Origin: Ampelomyces quisqualis | Lineage: Eukaryota > Ascomycota > Dothideomycetes > Pleosporales > Phaeosphaeriaceae | Direction of reading: 5' to 3' | DNA length: 64,000 bases | Assembly: GCA_018398575.1 (NCBI GenBank) | Contig: JAGTXZ010000018.1 | Span: 62,001-126,000, forward strand | In this document: piece after piece, positions 1 to 11,643 of the stretch | Position numbering within the stretch: position 1 is the first letter of the stretch | How the letters are laid out: each line of letters opens with the position of its first letter | The notes under the pieces: model-generated | What the model saw: only the letters and a program-made list of their open reading frames with translations | Told to the model about the DNA's origin: nothing | Databases searched by the model: none | Translations under genes and position numbers: made by a program

Positions 1-72
1 GAACTGAGTCCTCTCTGGGAGCTGGTACAAGAAGGTGTTGACCTCAATACCATTGAGTGGAGTCAGCATTAA
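1..72 (+). CDS. 3' end of an unidentified protein gene (partial)
   Basis: The first frame is open from the left edge to a TAA at 70-72 and reads ELSPLWELVQ...NTIEWSQH. A short acidic/aromatic tail of this kind is common at the C-terminus of fungal Zn2Cys6 transcription factors, but 23 residues are too few to assign a family. It is called coding only because it is an edge-open frame with a plausible amphipathic tail; chance is a real alternative. Confidence 0.3.
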   Translation, partial: ELSPLWELVQEGVDLNTIEWSQH

Positions 73-510
73 GCAGCAGAGAGCAGGTTGATTTGGCGTT
101 TGTACATTATGAGAGCGGCTGTTGACAGGCGAGTTGCGAGCAAGCCAAGCGTGGTTGCATTGATGACGGGTATGGTTCGAGTTCGCTGTACTCTATATAC
201 TTGTTCTATTTGCGCCCACATTTACAGCAAAGGGGTAATAAGACGATTTACGACACCCGTTTCGAACCAGGTCCATGGTTGCGCCGTTGATGCCACTGCG
301 ATGTATGATATTGACTCGATCTTGAATAATGGTCCAGATACACAGGTTTGCATGCTCAATGACGGGGCATGACAATTCAGGTTCACTGGGCGGCTACTTC
401 ACAATCTAGGCAACTTGATAGTGGCCTGCCAAGTCGCAGGTAAGGAGGAGCCCGCGGTACGAAGTCGTGTTCGGAGCTTCCCCGCAAGACATCCCCCTCG
501 AACGTGCAGC
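73..510. other. intergenic, no gene seen
   Basis: This is the spacer between the left-edge gene end and VPS23. Short overlapping ORFs on both strands (up to 94 aa) have no recognisable domain and no splice logic. It presumably holds the VPS23 promoter. Confidence 0.5.
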
Positions 511-2266
511 ATGGCCGGCGTGCCCGAGAAGGTACTCAACTGGCTATACAGCGTCCTGACAAGCGTACCGTCAGCCTCCTCATGCGCGCGCGCCGCATGC
601 TGAATGAATCTTGCAGGAATACAAAGACGTCAATCGCACATACCACGACGCCGCCGAGGCTCTCTCGCACTACCCGTCCCTCACCACGCGAACAGAGGTG
701 TACAGTACGTCACGCCCCCAGCGTCGACGTCGCGAGGACATCGATCTGCCTAGATACTCACCACCCCAGCATACGAAAATGGAACGTCGGCACTTCTCCT
801 CCTTCTCAGCGGCACGCTGCCCGTCACCTTTCGCGGCGCAACGTACGGCTTCCCGGTCGCAATATGGGTGCCTTACGCGTATCCTCGCGAGTCGCCCATT
901 GTGTACGTCACGCCCTCCCCAGACATGGTGGTAAGGCCGGGGCAGCACGTCAGCGGAGACGGCCGGGTGTACCATCCATATCTGGCGCAATGGGCCCAGT
1001 ACTGGGATGTAAGTGTGCAATGCGCCAAGGCGTGCGGCGGCTTACCGAAGGGCAGAAATCAACCTTGTTCGACTTCCTCGCGGTGCTCCGCGGTGTCTTT
1101 GCCAAAGAACCGCCGGTGCGGTCGAGACAGCCGCAGCAAGCTCCCCCACGGCCCCCTAAGCCGGGCGAACACAGCCCGCAAACTGCACAACCGTCGCATC
1201 ACCGGTACTCGCAGCCGCCGCCTCTGCCTCCCCACCCACCGCAGCAGCCTAGGACGCCATCGCAATATCAGCAACCACAGCAAAGTAGCCATGGCGCCCC
1301 ACCACCATGGCAGCAACCGGTGCATGTTCCCGCGCAGAATGGCCCCAGGCAGGGCAGCTACGGTATGAGTATGAGTCCAGCTACACCAGGAGCGAGGCAG
1401 CACGGCCAGCCTCCGGGCTACCAGTCGAATACGCACGGCGTTGGAAGCCCGGTCAGCCCCCTCACACGGGAAGGACAACGGCCACCACCACAATTCGCAC
1501 AGCACGCAGCTCCGCCCCAGCAGCAGTATGCGCGCCCTCCACAACACCTTCACCCACATCATCAGCAATACCCCCAGCAAGCAGCACCCCCCGCCGCCCC
1601 CAACCCACCAATCAACCTCCTCGACGACTCGCTCACCGTGACCCTCCCCTCTCAACACGCCAACCAGCCTGCCCTTCCCGTTCCTCCCGTCCCGCCCAAC
1701 CCCGAAAAAGACGCCCTCCTCCGCGCCCTCTCCCACGCCCTCGTCACCCAAGCCCGCACCACAATCGCATCCAACATATCCGCCCTGACACCGCTACGCT
1801 CTCAACACGCCGCCCTCTCTACCGCATACTCGCGCCTCGAGTCGGAGCTAGTCGACCTCCAACAAGTCGACGCCGCGCTGCTAGCCAACGAGCAAATCCT
1901 CAAAGGCGCAATGGAGCAGGCTGATGGCGTCATGAGCGATGCGAGACGCAGACAAGTGCCGGATGTAGATGACATACTCGTCGCGCCGACGCTTGTGGGC
2001 GGGCAGTTGTATACGCTTGTCAGCGAGGAAAAGGGCATTGCCGATGTCTTGTTTGTACTTGGACGGGGGCTGGATAAGGGAAGGGTCGGGGTCGACGTGT
2101 TTGTCAAGGTATGTTTCCTTTCCCGCTGGTTGGTCCGAGTGCTGGGCTGGAGGCTAATGCTTGGTGCTAGCAAACGAGGAGTTTGGCGAGGGAGCAGTTT
2201 TTGAAAAAGGCGCTGATTAGGAAGATTGGGAGGGGCATGGGGTTGGATGAGTATCAGGTGCGGTGA
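511..2266 (+). CDS. VPS23: ESCRT-I subunit Vps23/Tsg101 (UEV domain)
   Basis: Vps23 binds ubiquitinated cargo on endosomes and, with Vps28 and Vps37, forms ESCRT-I for sorting into multivesicular bodies. Exons I read: 511-564, 617-704, 770-1008, 1056-2108, 2171-2266. Joined, they give an N-terminal UEV domain (MAGVPEKVLNWLYSVLTS, then EYKDVNRTYHDAAEAL, VYTYENGTSALLLLLSGT, GRVYHPYLAQWAQYWD), a Pro/Gln-rich linker of about 220 residues, a coiled coil (SRLESELVDLQQVDAAL) and the C-terminal steadiness box ending MGLDEYQVR. This domain order is diagnostic. The third intron lies inside a longer open frame starting at 504, so a naive ORF would give a false N-terminus. Start 511 is the first ATG matching the family. 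Confidence 0.9.
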
Positions 2267-2724
2267 GATGACCCAAGTGCATCCATGCGTCGGGGAATCT
2301 CTATGTTAGCATTCATCTGGACCAAGCCTATTCATCACCATGCGGGAGTCATGCAGGCAGCAAGACATATCGAGGAAAGTTTCACAGGTAGAATTTCCGA
2401 CTTGAAGTGAAAGGATCTCTACAATGTTGGCTACAGGTGTACATCCATCACGTCTGAAGACCCAAGGCACCGTTTTTCAATACAGCAAAGCCAGAAGGTA
2501 TAGGGAAATGCTGCCAAGTCGAGGAACTAGAGTCGCAAGAGAGAAGTAGCAAAATAGCCACATGGTGAGGGGAAATCAACGCAACTTTGCCAGAAGGGTT
2601 AGGTATCCTCCAGAGCAGACCATGGTGAGTGTTGCACGAAGGTGCATCTTGCCAATAAGTACCACTCAGATGTGTTGTGTGCTATTCTGATTCCAAGCCC
2701 CGGTATCGGCGCTGAGAGAACTCT
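2267..2724. other. 3' intergenic between convergent genes
   Basis: This 458-bp spacer lies tail-to-tail between VPS23 and the CAP protein gene. I see no ORF of note and no repeat. Confidence 0.5.
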
Positions 2725-3465
2725 CTACTGCGAGCGAGCACTCCAGTCGAAGTTGACGTCACGACGAGCCTTGACCTCACCAATCGCCGGATCGCTGCAA
2801 ACAGGGCCCCAGACCTGAGCCTGAAACTGGCCCGCAGCGATGTTATTGCCGTAGAAGTTGTAGTCTGTCATCATGAGCTCTCACCCCCCATTCCTTACTC
2901 AGTACGTCACTTACAGCAGTAGAAGCGGCCCGGGTAATCGACCTGATCCGAGCAATGACCGACAGCGCAACCAATGCTTGAAGAGTTGCGCCACACCATC
3001 TGCGTGAAGTGGCCCCAGGCGTCGTCGAAGTGGGGGTTTTCGTAGGGATACTTGGTCTCCTCCTCGTGCCAGCCGTGGGTAGCGGTGCGTGCAAACTCGA
3101 TCCACTCCTCGTAGCTGCCCGGGGCAGGCGTGACGGACGAGAGGTTGCTGCCGGGGCGTTCCTGGTCAAGTCAAAAACACTGTCGCTGCGCAGTCACTCA
3201 TCACGGGACTTACGTGAGTGGGCTTCTTGGTGCACTTCTCCACGTCGGCGCGAGCGGCTTTGGCGAGCTCGGGGTCCCACACCAGCTCCTGGGCGCAGTG
3301 CAGCTTGCGCCAGTACCAATGGGCGCGCATCACGGCGCTGATGAAGTTGGGGTCGTCTGCGTGAGGAGCGGCGTCGTCGACGAGGTCGCGCGGCTTGACT
3401 TCGTAGGCGGGCGCAGCGACTGCCGTGGCAGCCGCGAGGGCGACGAGGGAGGCGATGATCTTCAT
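2725..3465 (-). CDS. secreted CAP-domain (SCP/PR-1-like) protein
   Basis: Exons from the 5' end: 3465-3214, 3161-2915, 2864-2725. The first exon begins MKIIASLVALAAATAVAAPA, a classic signal peptide. The mature part carries the CAP signatures GHFTQMVWRNSSSIGC (CAP1) and, across the second intron, GRFYCYYNFYGN (CAP2), plus paired cysteines (CAVGHC, WGPVC). In fungi these proteins bind sterols or fatty acids or act in host interaction; the activity here cannot be deduced. The start is fixed by the signal peptide and the stop is a TAG at 2725-2727. Both introns (52 and 50 nt) have GTAAGT donors. Confidence 0.88.
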
Positions 3466-4683
3466 GCTGGTGGACGAAGGACAGGGTAAGGTTGGAGGTT
3501 GGAGGACGTTGACAGATGACAGTTGAAGTTGATAGTGAGATAAAGGATCGATGTAGGGCGAGGTGCAGTTGATCTAGGGATGTTGTGCACGGAACAGGTT
3601 GCAAAAGAGTGACAAGTGTGGACAAATGAGTGCAAGATTCGACAACGAGTGGAGAAAAGGAGGAGAAGAGTGAGGGCAGCGCGTGTTTATACTGAATGAG
3701 GGCCCGTGTGCTGGGGTAAAGCTATGGCGTGGTGTTGAGCAGACGCACCTGCCACCTTCACACTCGACGCAGCCCCGCGGACAAACGACTACACTGTTGC
3801 CAATGACAACAAGCAAATCTGCCCAGAGACGCGGGGTCTGCTCCGACTGTGACAACGGCAACCAAACGCACTCGCGTGACTGCAGATGGTCGAGGTCGGG
3901 TCTCGAACGTGAAAGTTGCACGCGAACGGCTTCACCATGCTCTCCTTGATCCGTGCGAGTGTAGTGAATGGGTACCGTTTGATACGCCACTGCTCTGCCT
4001 CGCCCTTCCCGCCTGCCGGGTAAGATGAAAGGTGCAACAGTACCACCTACCGATACCCTCAAGTAGCGCGTTGGCCTCTGCTATTACCTCATTTTGCGAG
4101 CATCAGCGTCTCCCATGGGGAAAGAAAGTGAAAGGTCTAAGATGATGCCGTGATGGTAAAATATTTTGGTCGTCTCGTGAACGAACAATGAATCCCCTGC
4201 ACGCTTGTCGTGAGTGGCTGTGGCTGGATGCCATTTCGCACTTTAGGGTGTGTTACTGTACTCATGTCAAGGCTCAATGGTGACAAAACATCCACGTGTG
4301 CAAGCTCTCGGTGGCGTTTTACCAACAAAAGCCCAACTGACTACGTGGTTTGGGGGCCTGAAGCGACAGGTTACGCTCAATCTTCCTAGGTGGTCTTGTA
4401 CTGCTTCTGGGCGTGGGCCGCAGAGATCACCTGGGCTCGCTCCGGGCCAAAGTCCTCCTCCAAGTATGGTCGAGTGCTACATGGTGAGCAGCCAATCATC
4501 TTCCGTGACACATGGTGCTACAAACACAGATGCTTGACGTCTTGGTGCGAGTCACTTCCTGCTTCGTGAACAAAGCAGGGCCTGGAAATTGCGACGAACA
4601 AAAATGTGCGCATGTAGCAATGCGTGAAACCGGGAAGAGGCGCACACAAGGGCGACGTCGGTGTCATGTAGAAACAGGCTTAC
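3466..4683. other. intergenic, no gene seen (1.2 kb)
   Basis: This is the upstream region of the CAP gene plus the 3' flank of SSN3. The ORFs here (up to 162 aa on the minus strand) are low-complexity, lack domains and overlap one another. I see nothing else in it. Confidence 0.45.
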
Positions 4684-6217
4684 TCAGCCTTCCTTCAATC
4701 GCTTTGCTGGTCGGCCAATGAGAGAATCATCAGGTAGGCCACTCCTCTTGGTCCCAGGTAAGCTGGAAGTGCGAATATCATTGTCTTCTTGGCTGACCCT
4801 GCGTGCGGGATACTTGATCTTCGAGTCCTCAAAGCAGTTCTCTGATGGCTTGCCGTGCTCGGTAAAGTACCTGTGCTCCAAGGCTTTCTCCGCGGTCAGT
4901 CGCTTTTGCGGGTCGTACTCGAGCAACTGCTTGAGTAGCGCGAGACCTTCGGTGCCAGGTGTATCCGGTCCAGGGTTGACGGGATACTGGTTGTTGTTCA
5001 GCGTCTGATGATACCATCGATCGAGTCCGTCTCCACTTTGTGGTCGAGAGTATCGCGCAGCATTGCCGGCGATAAGCGCCGACAACTGGGGATACTCGGG
5101 CATAGCTGTCAACAGAGGCCAACGATCCTTACTTGGCATGCCCATGATCTCAACAATCTTCTGCATCTGGTTGCGCTGGAACGGCACCGTCTTCTTACTG
5201 TCCATTTTTGCTTCTTCGCCCTTGAAGATGGGTCGAAGGGACAAAAGTTCGGCGAAGATGCAGCCAACGGCCCACAAGTCAACTGCTGGAGTGTAGTGTC
5301 GACTGCCAAGTAACAGCTCAGGTGCTCGATACCAGATTGTCACCACGACCTTGTCACCAGAAAACAATGACTGCAGCGGCTTGTGGAAGAGTCGTGCCAA
5401 GCCAAGATCGCCAATTTTGACTTTACCATCGCTCGTGACCATGATGTTGGCCGGCTTGAGATCTCTGTGCATGACCCAGTTCCTGTGGAGATATACCAGG
5501 CCTTGGAGAAGCTGATACAAGATTGATTTGATGGTCTTGGCGGGAATAGCTTGTCGTTGGGGCTGGTTGTGATGATGAATGATCTGGAGTAGGTCGTGTT
5601 CTGCAAACTCGAAGACGATGAAGATGCATTTGTCCTCGAGGATTATTTCCACTGTAGGCACGACATTGAGGTGTGCGAGTTCAGTGCACAGGGCCATTTC
5701 CCGAATGGCAGACTGAGAGATGCCAGAGTATTGCAGCTCGCCCTCCTTGTCCGGCTTGAACCTGCTCTCATCAGCGCGATCTGGTGGGCAAGTCGGACGT
5801 GAAGGTACTTCTTGATGGCAAACTCTCCAACGCGGCCATTTTTGCCTTCAGCTTTGTAGACACGACCATAGGTACCACTACTAATGAAGCCGACAATCTT
5901 GTAGCGCTCGTTGACCCGCTTCTTGGTGTTGTATCCTGTGAACATGGCCTGCGTGAAGTCTGCCGGGTCCGGCGGAAAGTAAGCCAGTATTCGGCTCTAG
6001 AAATGTTCTGGTTGATCAGCAACGGATGCGAGCGCAGATGAGTAGGAAAGGGGGCAAAGACAGCAGCTGTACACATGTGGAAAGAGGATGAGACATGACA
6101 ACACCCGACGACAACATCGGGGACCGGCTGAGGATTACCTACCGTTGAAGACGAGTATAGATTGCTGATAGTGGGCACTGGGACCGCAGAGGGAGGAATC
6201 ATCTCGAGGCCTGCCAT
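4684..6217 (-). CDS. SSN3: Mediator cyclin-dependent kinase SSN3/SRB10 (CDK8)
   Basis: CDK8-type kinase of the Mediator kinase module; with cyclin C it phosphorylates RNA polymerase II CTD and transcription factors. Exons: 6217-6143, 5996-5809, 5761-4684. Visible motifs: glycine loop ISSGTYGRVYKA, ATP lysine in EFAIKKFKPDKEGE, the CDK8-type helix GISQSAIREMALC in place of PSTAIRE, catalytic HRDLKPANI, GDLGLARLF (DLG where most CDKs have DFG) and the T-loop VVTIWYRAPELLLGSRHYT. The C-terminus is a short basic tail (GRPAKRLKEG). The N-terminal exon is the least certain: a start at 6217 gives 25 codons ending NLYSSST; a downstream Met at 6202 is also possible, and the same frame is open further upstream. 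Confidence 0.92.
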
Positions 6218-6301
6218 GGCGAGTAGTTGCCACATTCGGCGTTGGGAGTGCCCCCCCCCCCACTGCACACACCACCACACCAACCCGACCCGGCTTGACA
6301 T

Positions 6302-7863
6302 ATGGACCCGCAATCGTGGTCCAGTGGCCTCACAGGCTACCTTGTCTACATTCTCTTTGTCGCGACACTCGGCCCGCTGCTGTTCGGTTTTCATCTGGTA
6401 CTCGGCTCATCCAGCTTCGCAGACGCAACCGCTAACAGCGCCAGGGCGAGCTGAACGCGCCGGAAGATGTCATCCGCTGCAAGAAAGAGTCGATCAAGTC
6501 TGCCGGCGCCGGCCCCAAGCTCCCACAATGCATCAAGATGAGCCCGACGGAATGGGGGGTCGTGGGGTCCATGTACACTCTGGGAGGACTGATGGGCGCG
6601 CTGTCGGCCGGCCCCGTGGCGAGCAAATACGGCAGGCTCAGGACGATGCAGCTTACGACCATCTTCTTCGCCGTCGGGCCTGTCTTGGAAGCGCTGAGCC
6701 CGAGCATTGCCGTCATGGCGTTGGGACGACTGCTGTCGGGAGTCGGCGCTGGAGCAGCAGTGGTCATCGTGCCGCTCTACATTTCCGACATCTCGCCGCC
6801 TGCACAGAAAGGCTTCTTCGGGGCATTCACGCAAATCATGTGCAATGTTGGCATTCTGGTGGCGCAGCTGCTCGGATACTTTCTGAGCCACGACTCCTAC
6901 TGGAGGTGGATATTGGCGGCTGGCGGGTTGATTGGTCTCGCGCAAGCGGCAGGGCTGCTCTTGTCTGTGGAGAGCCCCAGGTATATCGCGGAGCAGGGCA
7001 ACATGGCGCTCGCTAGGAAGACGCTGCGCAAGATTAGGGGTGAGAAGGCAGACATTGACAGCGAGATGAGCGATTGGGGCAATGCAGGGTTCGAACACGT
7101 TCAGGGTAAGTTGTCTGCGAATGGCGGAGATTTTGATGCTAATGGTTGAGCAGAGGAGGAGCAGACGCTACTTCACAACGAAGACGGCTCTGCGGCCAGC
7201 ACGAAACAGGCGGGGGTTGAGGCAAAGCTCAGCATCATGCAGGTCTTGGGCCATGCAGACTACAAGAGCGCTGCCATAGCCGTCATCATGGTCATGTTGG
7301 CGCAACAATTCAGCGGTATCAACAGCATCGTCATGTACGGCGTGTCGCTTTTGGCTGGGCTGCTCGAGTCCAACTCGGCCCTGCTCAATCTCGCGGTGTC
7401 GGCTCTCAACATTGTAGTCACTGCGGGCGGCGCGCCTCTTGTTGATAAGCTGGGCCGCAAGACATGTCTGCTCAACTCCCTCGCCGGCATGGGCATCAGC
7501 TCGCTTTTGCTTGCCGTTGGCATCATCAAGTCGATCCCGGCGCTCTCGGCAGTGGCGGTGCTGCTGTTCGTCGCGAGTTTCGGCCTGGGGCTCGGGCCGG
7601 TGCCGTTCATGCTCGCGAGTGAATTGGTCGACGCGGATGCGGCTGATGCCACGCAGAGCATTGCGCTGGGGGCCAACTGGATCGCCACCTTCATCGTGGC
7701 ACAGTTCTTCCCGCTGGCGAGCGCAAAGCTGCACGGCAAGGTCTACTTGATCTTTGCGGCACTGTCGGCCTTTTTCTTCGCCTTCATCTGGTGGTACGTG
7801 CCGGAGACGAAGGGGAAGAAGAACGCCGACGAAGTGTGGGGGAGGGAGCGGCGAGAGGACTGA
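6302..7863 (+). CDS. MFS sugar-porter-family transporter (Vps73/Ybr241c-like)
   Basis: Exons 6302-6397, 6445-7105, 7154-7863. About twelve hydrophobic segments are visible, beginning with TGYLVYILFVATLGPLLFGF. Sugar-porter signatures are present: RLLSGVGAGAAVVIVPLYIS after TM4, VESPRYI after TM6, QQFSGINSIVMYG in TM7, DKLGRK, and VPETKGK after TM12. The short N-terminus and overall pattern resemble yeast Vps73/Ybr241c, vacuolar-membrane-associated members of unknown substrate, rather than plasma-membrane hexose transporters. Substrate cannot be assigned. The gene is divergent from SSN3: the two starts are 84 bp apart. Confidence 0.85.
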
Positions 7864-7964
7864 AGCGGTGGGGCGGCCACGGGTACTATGGAAAGGAGCT
7901 TGGGCAGGTGGTGCCGCGGTAGGACGGCCGCTGGATACGGTCACATGACAATGCAGAGTGATGT

Positions 7965-7988
7965 GTCACGTGTCGCGTGTCACGTGTG
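7965..7988. promoter_or_regulatory. paired CACGTG E-boxes upstream of RIB1
   Basis: Two copies of GTCACGTGT lie 14 bp apart (cores 7967-7972 and 7981-7986), 170-190 bp before the RIB1 start. CACGTG is the core bound by Cbf1/USF-type bHLH factors. The pairing is seen in the sequence; the function is inferred. Confidence 0.4.
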
Positions 7989-8159
7989 TCAGCTAACGTG
8001 ATGTCGGGGCTTCGGCAGTGACGCTCCCTCGGCCCCCAGTTCAAACGTTCAAACCCGCGAGATGACGGCATTTTCTCTCGCAGCACTTTGCCAGGCACGC
8101 GACGAGACGACTGCCACGCTCCCCTTTCATCGCCCCTACGACCGGCGCCTGTCGCGGCC

Positions 8160-9316
8160 ATGCCAGACCTGCCGCCGCACGCCTCGCCGGGCCTCCCGCC
8201 GCTGCACTCGCCCCACGTCGACGACTCCCCCTCGGACGACGACGAGGGCAGACATGCGACCCGCCACAGCAATGCTGCGCCGTCGGCCGCGCACCGCAAC
8301 CCGCCGCCGTCGACCATCAGCCCGGCCTTCACGCCGCCCGCCACGCCAGGCACTGCGACGCCCTCGCACCCGCGACCCCCGCGCTCAATCCCAGTCGACA
8401 CGGCGGCAACACGCCCCGCCGCCCGCCCACGGCTGCTGGAGGCGCTGCCCCGCGTCGCCTGCGAGGTGCGCGCGCGCATCCCCACCACCACCGGCCACGA
8501 AATGTGGCTGCACGTCTACAGCAACAGCGTCGACTCCAAAGAGCACCTGGCGATTGTCTTCGGCGCGCACACGCGCTCGAGGTCGCTGGACGCCGAGCGC
8601 CCCGGCGAGACGGAGCTCGACCGCATGACGAGGGGCGCCTACGTCGGCCGCCTGTACCCTGGCCGCACGAGCTCACGCGTCGAGCAGCTGGGGCGCGCCG
8701 AGCTCACTGAGCACACCAACGGCCTCCCCTCGCCGTCCGCCCTCCCCCTCGTCCGAATCCACTCGGAATGCTACACGGGCGAGACCGTGTGGTCTGCGCG
8801 CTGCGACTGCGGCGAGCAGCTCGACGAAGCCGCGCGCCTCATGGCCGACCCCACTCTGTCCCCGGCAGGCGGCGCCATCATCTACCTGCGCCAGGAAGGC
8901 CGCGGCATCGGCCTGGGCGAGAAGCTCAAAGCCTACAACCTGCAGGATCTGGGCAACGACACATACGAGGCGAATATCCTGCTGCGGCATCCGGCTGATG
9001 CGCGGAGCTACGGCCTTGCCACGGCCATGTTGATGGACTTGGGGCTGGGTGGGGAGAGGGGGATTCGGTTGCTGACGAATAATCCGGACAAGGTGCATGC
9101 AGTCGAGGGCCCGGGGAGGGAAGTGGTCGTCAGGGAACGGGTGGCCATGGTGCCCCTTGCGTGGAAGACGGGCGGAGCGCAGGGCATCAAGAGCGAAGAG
9201 GTGGAAAAGTATCTGAGCACCAAGGTCAGTGGATCGAGAAAGGGCGCACCGACTACTCGAATGCTAATTCGGAACAGATTGAAAAGTTCAAACACATGCT
9301 AGATCAAAATTCGTAA
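8160..9316 (+). CDS. RIB1: GTP cyclohydrolase II
   Basis: Catalyses the first step of riboflavin synthesis: opening of the GTP imidazole ring with release of formate and pyrophosphate. Exons 8160-9224 and 9278-9316. After a Pro-rich disordered N-terminus of about 100 residues comes the catalytic core: zinc-binding SECYTGETVWSARCDCGEQL, the substrate region YLRQEGRGIGLGEKLKAYNLQ, and LLTNNPDKV. The last short exon adds IEKFKHMLDQNS. The same frame is open from an ATG at 8088; I prefer 8160 (MPDLPPHASP), so 24 extra residues are possible. Confidence 0.92.
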
Positions 9317-9976
9317 CCTCTCCACGCAAACCCATGTATATACTGGCGCTGGCGCATTCACATCTAGACATTGAAGCGGTCTTTACAAGACGTTACACGA
9401 CATGTGTACATGTACGCTACTCCACGCATTTCCCCAGTACACCCAACATATTGAGACCGACTCAACGTTTTATTTTCAGGACTTGATAACGGAACAGTCG
9501 TGAAAAATGGGATCATGGATGGAGATGAGGAGCGAATCAAAACTTCTGCATGAAACTCCAGCCACGCACTGCCACGCACTTGCCCAACAGCCGTCATTGG
9601 GCGTTGGCTTTTGGCTTGAATTCCGGGGCCGAGTCGGGACCGGACACCAGCTCGGCTCCTTGTCTCAAATCTATACTGTATTGCCTCGCCTCGAGCCTGA
9701 AATTCATCGGCCATGGAGAGTACATCTAAACGTACGTTAGCTTTGTGGTTATTCACTGGACTACTGCAAACGTGTCTTGCGAAATCATTATTCAACGCTG
9801 TGTCTTTCAAGAAGTGCCGCAACGCCATCCCGTTTTGGCCTACCGTAGTGCAGATGACGCCGTCACACATGTCGACCTCGATCCCTCAATCCGCCGGAAT
9901 GCCCCCGCCATTATATAAATAAAATGCACCCCCATCTCCATGTTGGCTCGACGACGAGCACTCTGATCTTCAACCT
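9317..9976. other. intergenic, no gene seen (660 bp)
   Basis: Spacer between RIB1 and CAF16 holding the CAF16 promoter. A 168-aa minus-strand ORF (9364-9870) shows no domain and is compositionally unlike the neighbouring genes. A TATATAAATA-like box occurs near 9911-9922, about 60 bp before the CAF16 start. Confidence 0.45.
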
Positions 9977-10894
9977 ATGCCCATGGCGGACCAAGCGAAC
10001 AACAAGGCCCTTGCGCCTTCAATCGACGTGAAGAACCTCAGCTACAAATTTCCGGATGGCTCAAGCGGGCTGAAAGAAGTCTTCTTAGACCTGCCTCCAG
10101 GCAGCAGAACGCTACTTATTGGAGGTAAGCTCCTCTCAAGGCGTAGATGTACACGTGGCTAAGATGGTACAGCCAACGGTGCCGGGAAAACCACGCTCCT
10201 TCGCCTCCTCTCGGGCAAGCGCATGGCTCCCGCAGGCTCAGTGTCCATCGCTGGCGTGGACCCTTTCAAAATGGGTCTTGAGGGTGTGACCTACCTTGGC
10301 CTCGAATGGGTGCTCAATCCCATCGTCCGCACGGATATCGACGTACCGACCCTTCTCTCCTCTGTCGGTGGGGACTACTATACCGAAAGACGCGATAATT
10401 TGGTCCGGATCTTAGACATCGATCTCAGTTGGCGCATGCACGCAGTATCTGATGGCGAGAGGAGGAGGGTGCAGCTTGCGATGGGCCTGTTGCGACCGTG
10501 GACCATACTGTTATTGGATGAGATCACCGTGGATCTGGATTTGCTGTCGCGCAGCAATTTCCTCAACTTCCTCAAACGAGAGACTGAGACGCGTCCTTGC
10601 ACGATTGTATACGCGACCCACATCCTCGACAACCTCGCCACGTGGCCGACACACCTCGTGCATATGAGCCTTGGCAAAGTGAAGAAGTGGGGCAGCGTGG
10701 AACAGATGGACGTCAAGGTCGAGCATGCAGAGAGGGTGTACACCGGAAATAGTCAGCTTGGTGAGCTGGTGCTTCAATGGCTGCAAGAAGATCTCGACGA
10801 GAGGGGGCCGCGTAATGGCAACGGTGAGGGAAAGACGTACGAGAGTCTGGAGGGCAAAGGAGGGTATGGCGCAGAGAAGAAGGCCAAGGTCTAG
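9977..10894 (+). CDS. CAF16: ABC-family ATPase Caf16 (CCR4-NOT-associated)
   Basis: Soluble single-ABC protein with no membrane segments; in yeast it associates with CCR4-NOT and SRB/Mediator components. Exons 9977-10124 and 10173-10894; the intron falls inside the Walker A motif, and the join restores IGANGAGKTTLLRLLSGK. Other motifs: signature VSDGERRRVQLAMGLL, Walker B TILLLDEITVDLDLLSR, and switch His in YATHILDN. The spacing and the VDLD variant after Walker B are typical of Caf16. The C-terminus is a Gly/Lys-rich tail. Met at 9983 is an alternative start. Confidence 0.9.
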
Positions 10895-11640
10895 GCGCAT
10901 CTCGCCTACCAGACGTAGTCGCGACGAGGCCGAAGGAAGGGGGCTGCTTCAACAACGCAGCCGATCGGTGCTTCAACAGGCGTTTTTAGAGGTCACTCAA
11001 CGATGATACCCCGTTTCCTTGTTCCAAACACAGGCAGGGAACAGTTCCGAGGCTACCCACACAAATCAATCAATCAGTCAGAACCTACCTTCGCCTGTCC
11101 GTTTGTCCTCGTATGTTACCCATACCTGCAAGTCTCCGCTATGATCACAACTTACAAAGACGCTATCTCTGAGATATGGTCATTGTATAGCTAATATCTG
11201 CAAAAGGAGGCAGGAACTCGGCCCTTTCGATACTCTTTGGCTTCGACTGGGACTACCGATGCCAACAAATTGCGCGGTGTGCTGACTCTGATAAACAATG
11301 GATCACTCCAGTATTCTCACCAAACCACGCTCACTGGCTGGGTCGTTGGGCCGCACTAAAGTGCATTATTGGTAGACAGGACCTGCGTTGTATATTTAAC
11401 ACATTTGGTGGATGCCGCCGTCTCACAAAGTAGGGTATTCCCGCCATGTCAACTCCCGAGCCCCCACCTGAACAGCCCAATTATGTTGAGATTGGACCCG
11501 ACATACATAACTTTGACGGCTCACATGGCTGTTCTTAGCGGAAACGGCTTGGTAGATGTCTTGAGAGAATAAGAGTCGGCTACATGTCACACGTCTCGTC
11601 TCTTTGCACCTTGAAGCCCGGTCCTGCTGCAAAAGCCGCT
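10895..11640. other. intergenic, no gene seen (750 bp)
   Basis: 3' flank of CAF16 up to the DUF1996 pseudogene. Only short unsupported ORFs are present; I see no repeats. Confidence 0.45.
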
Positions 11641-11643
11641 ATC

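Noticed and set aside
165..190. possible tRNA B-box (GGTTCGAGTTC)
   Set aside because: No A-box at proper distance and no foldable acceptor stem.
1059..1751. 230-aa minus-strand ORF
   Set aside because: Antisense shadow of the VPS23 Pro/Gln-rich linker; low-complexity, no domain.
9364..9870. 168-aa minus-strand ORF between RIB1 and CAF16
   Set aside because: No recognisable motif and overlaps the probable CAF16 promoter.
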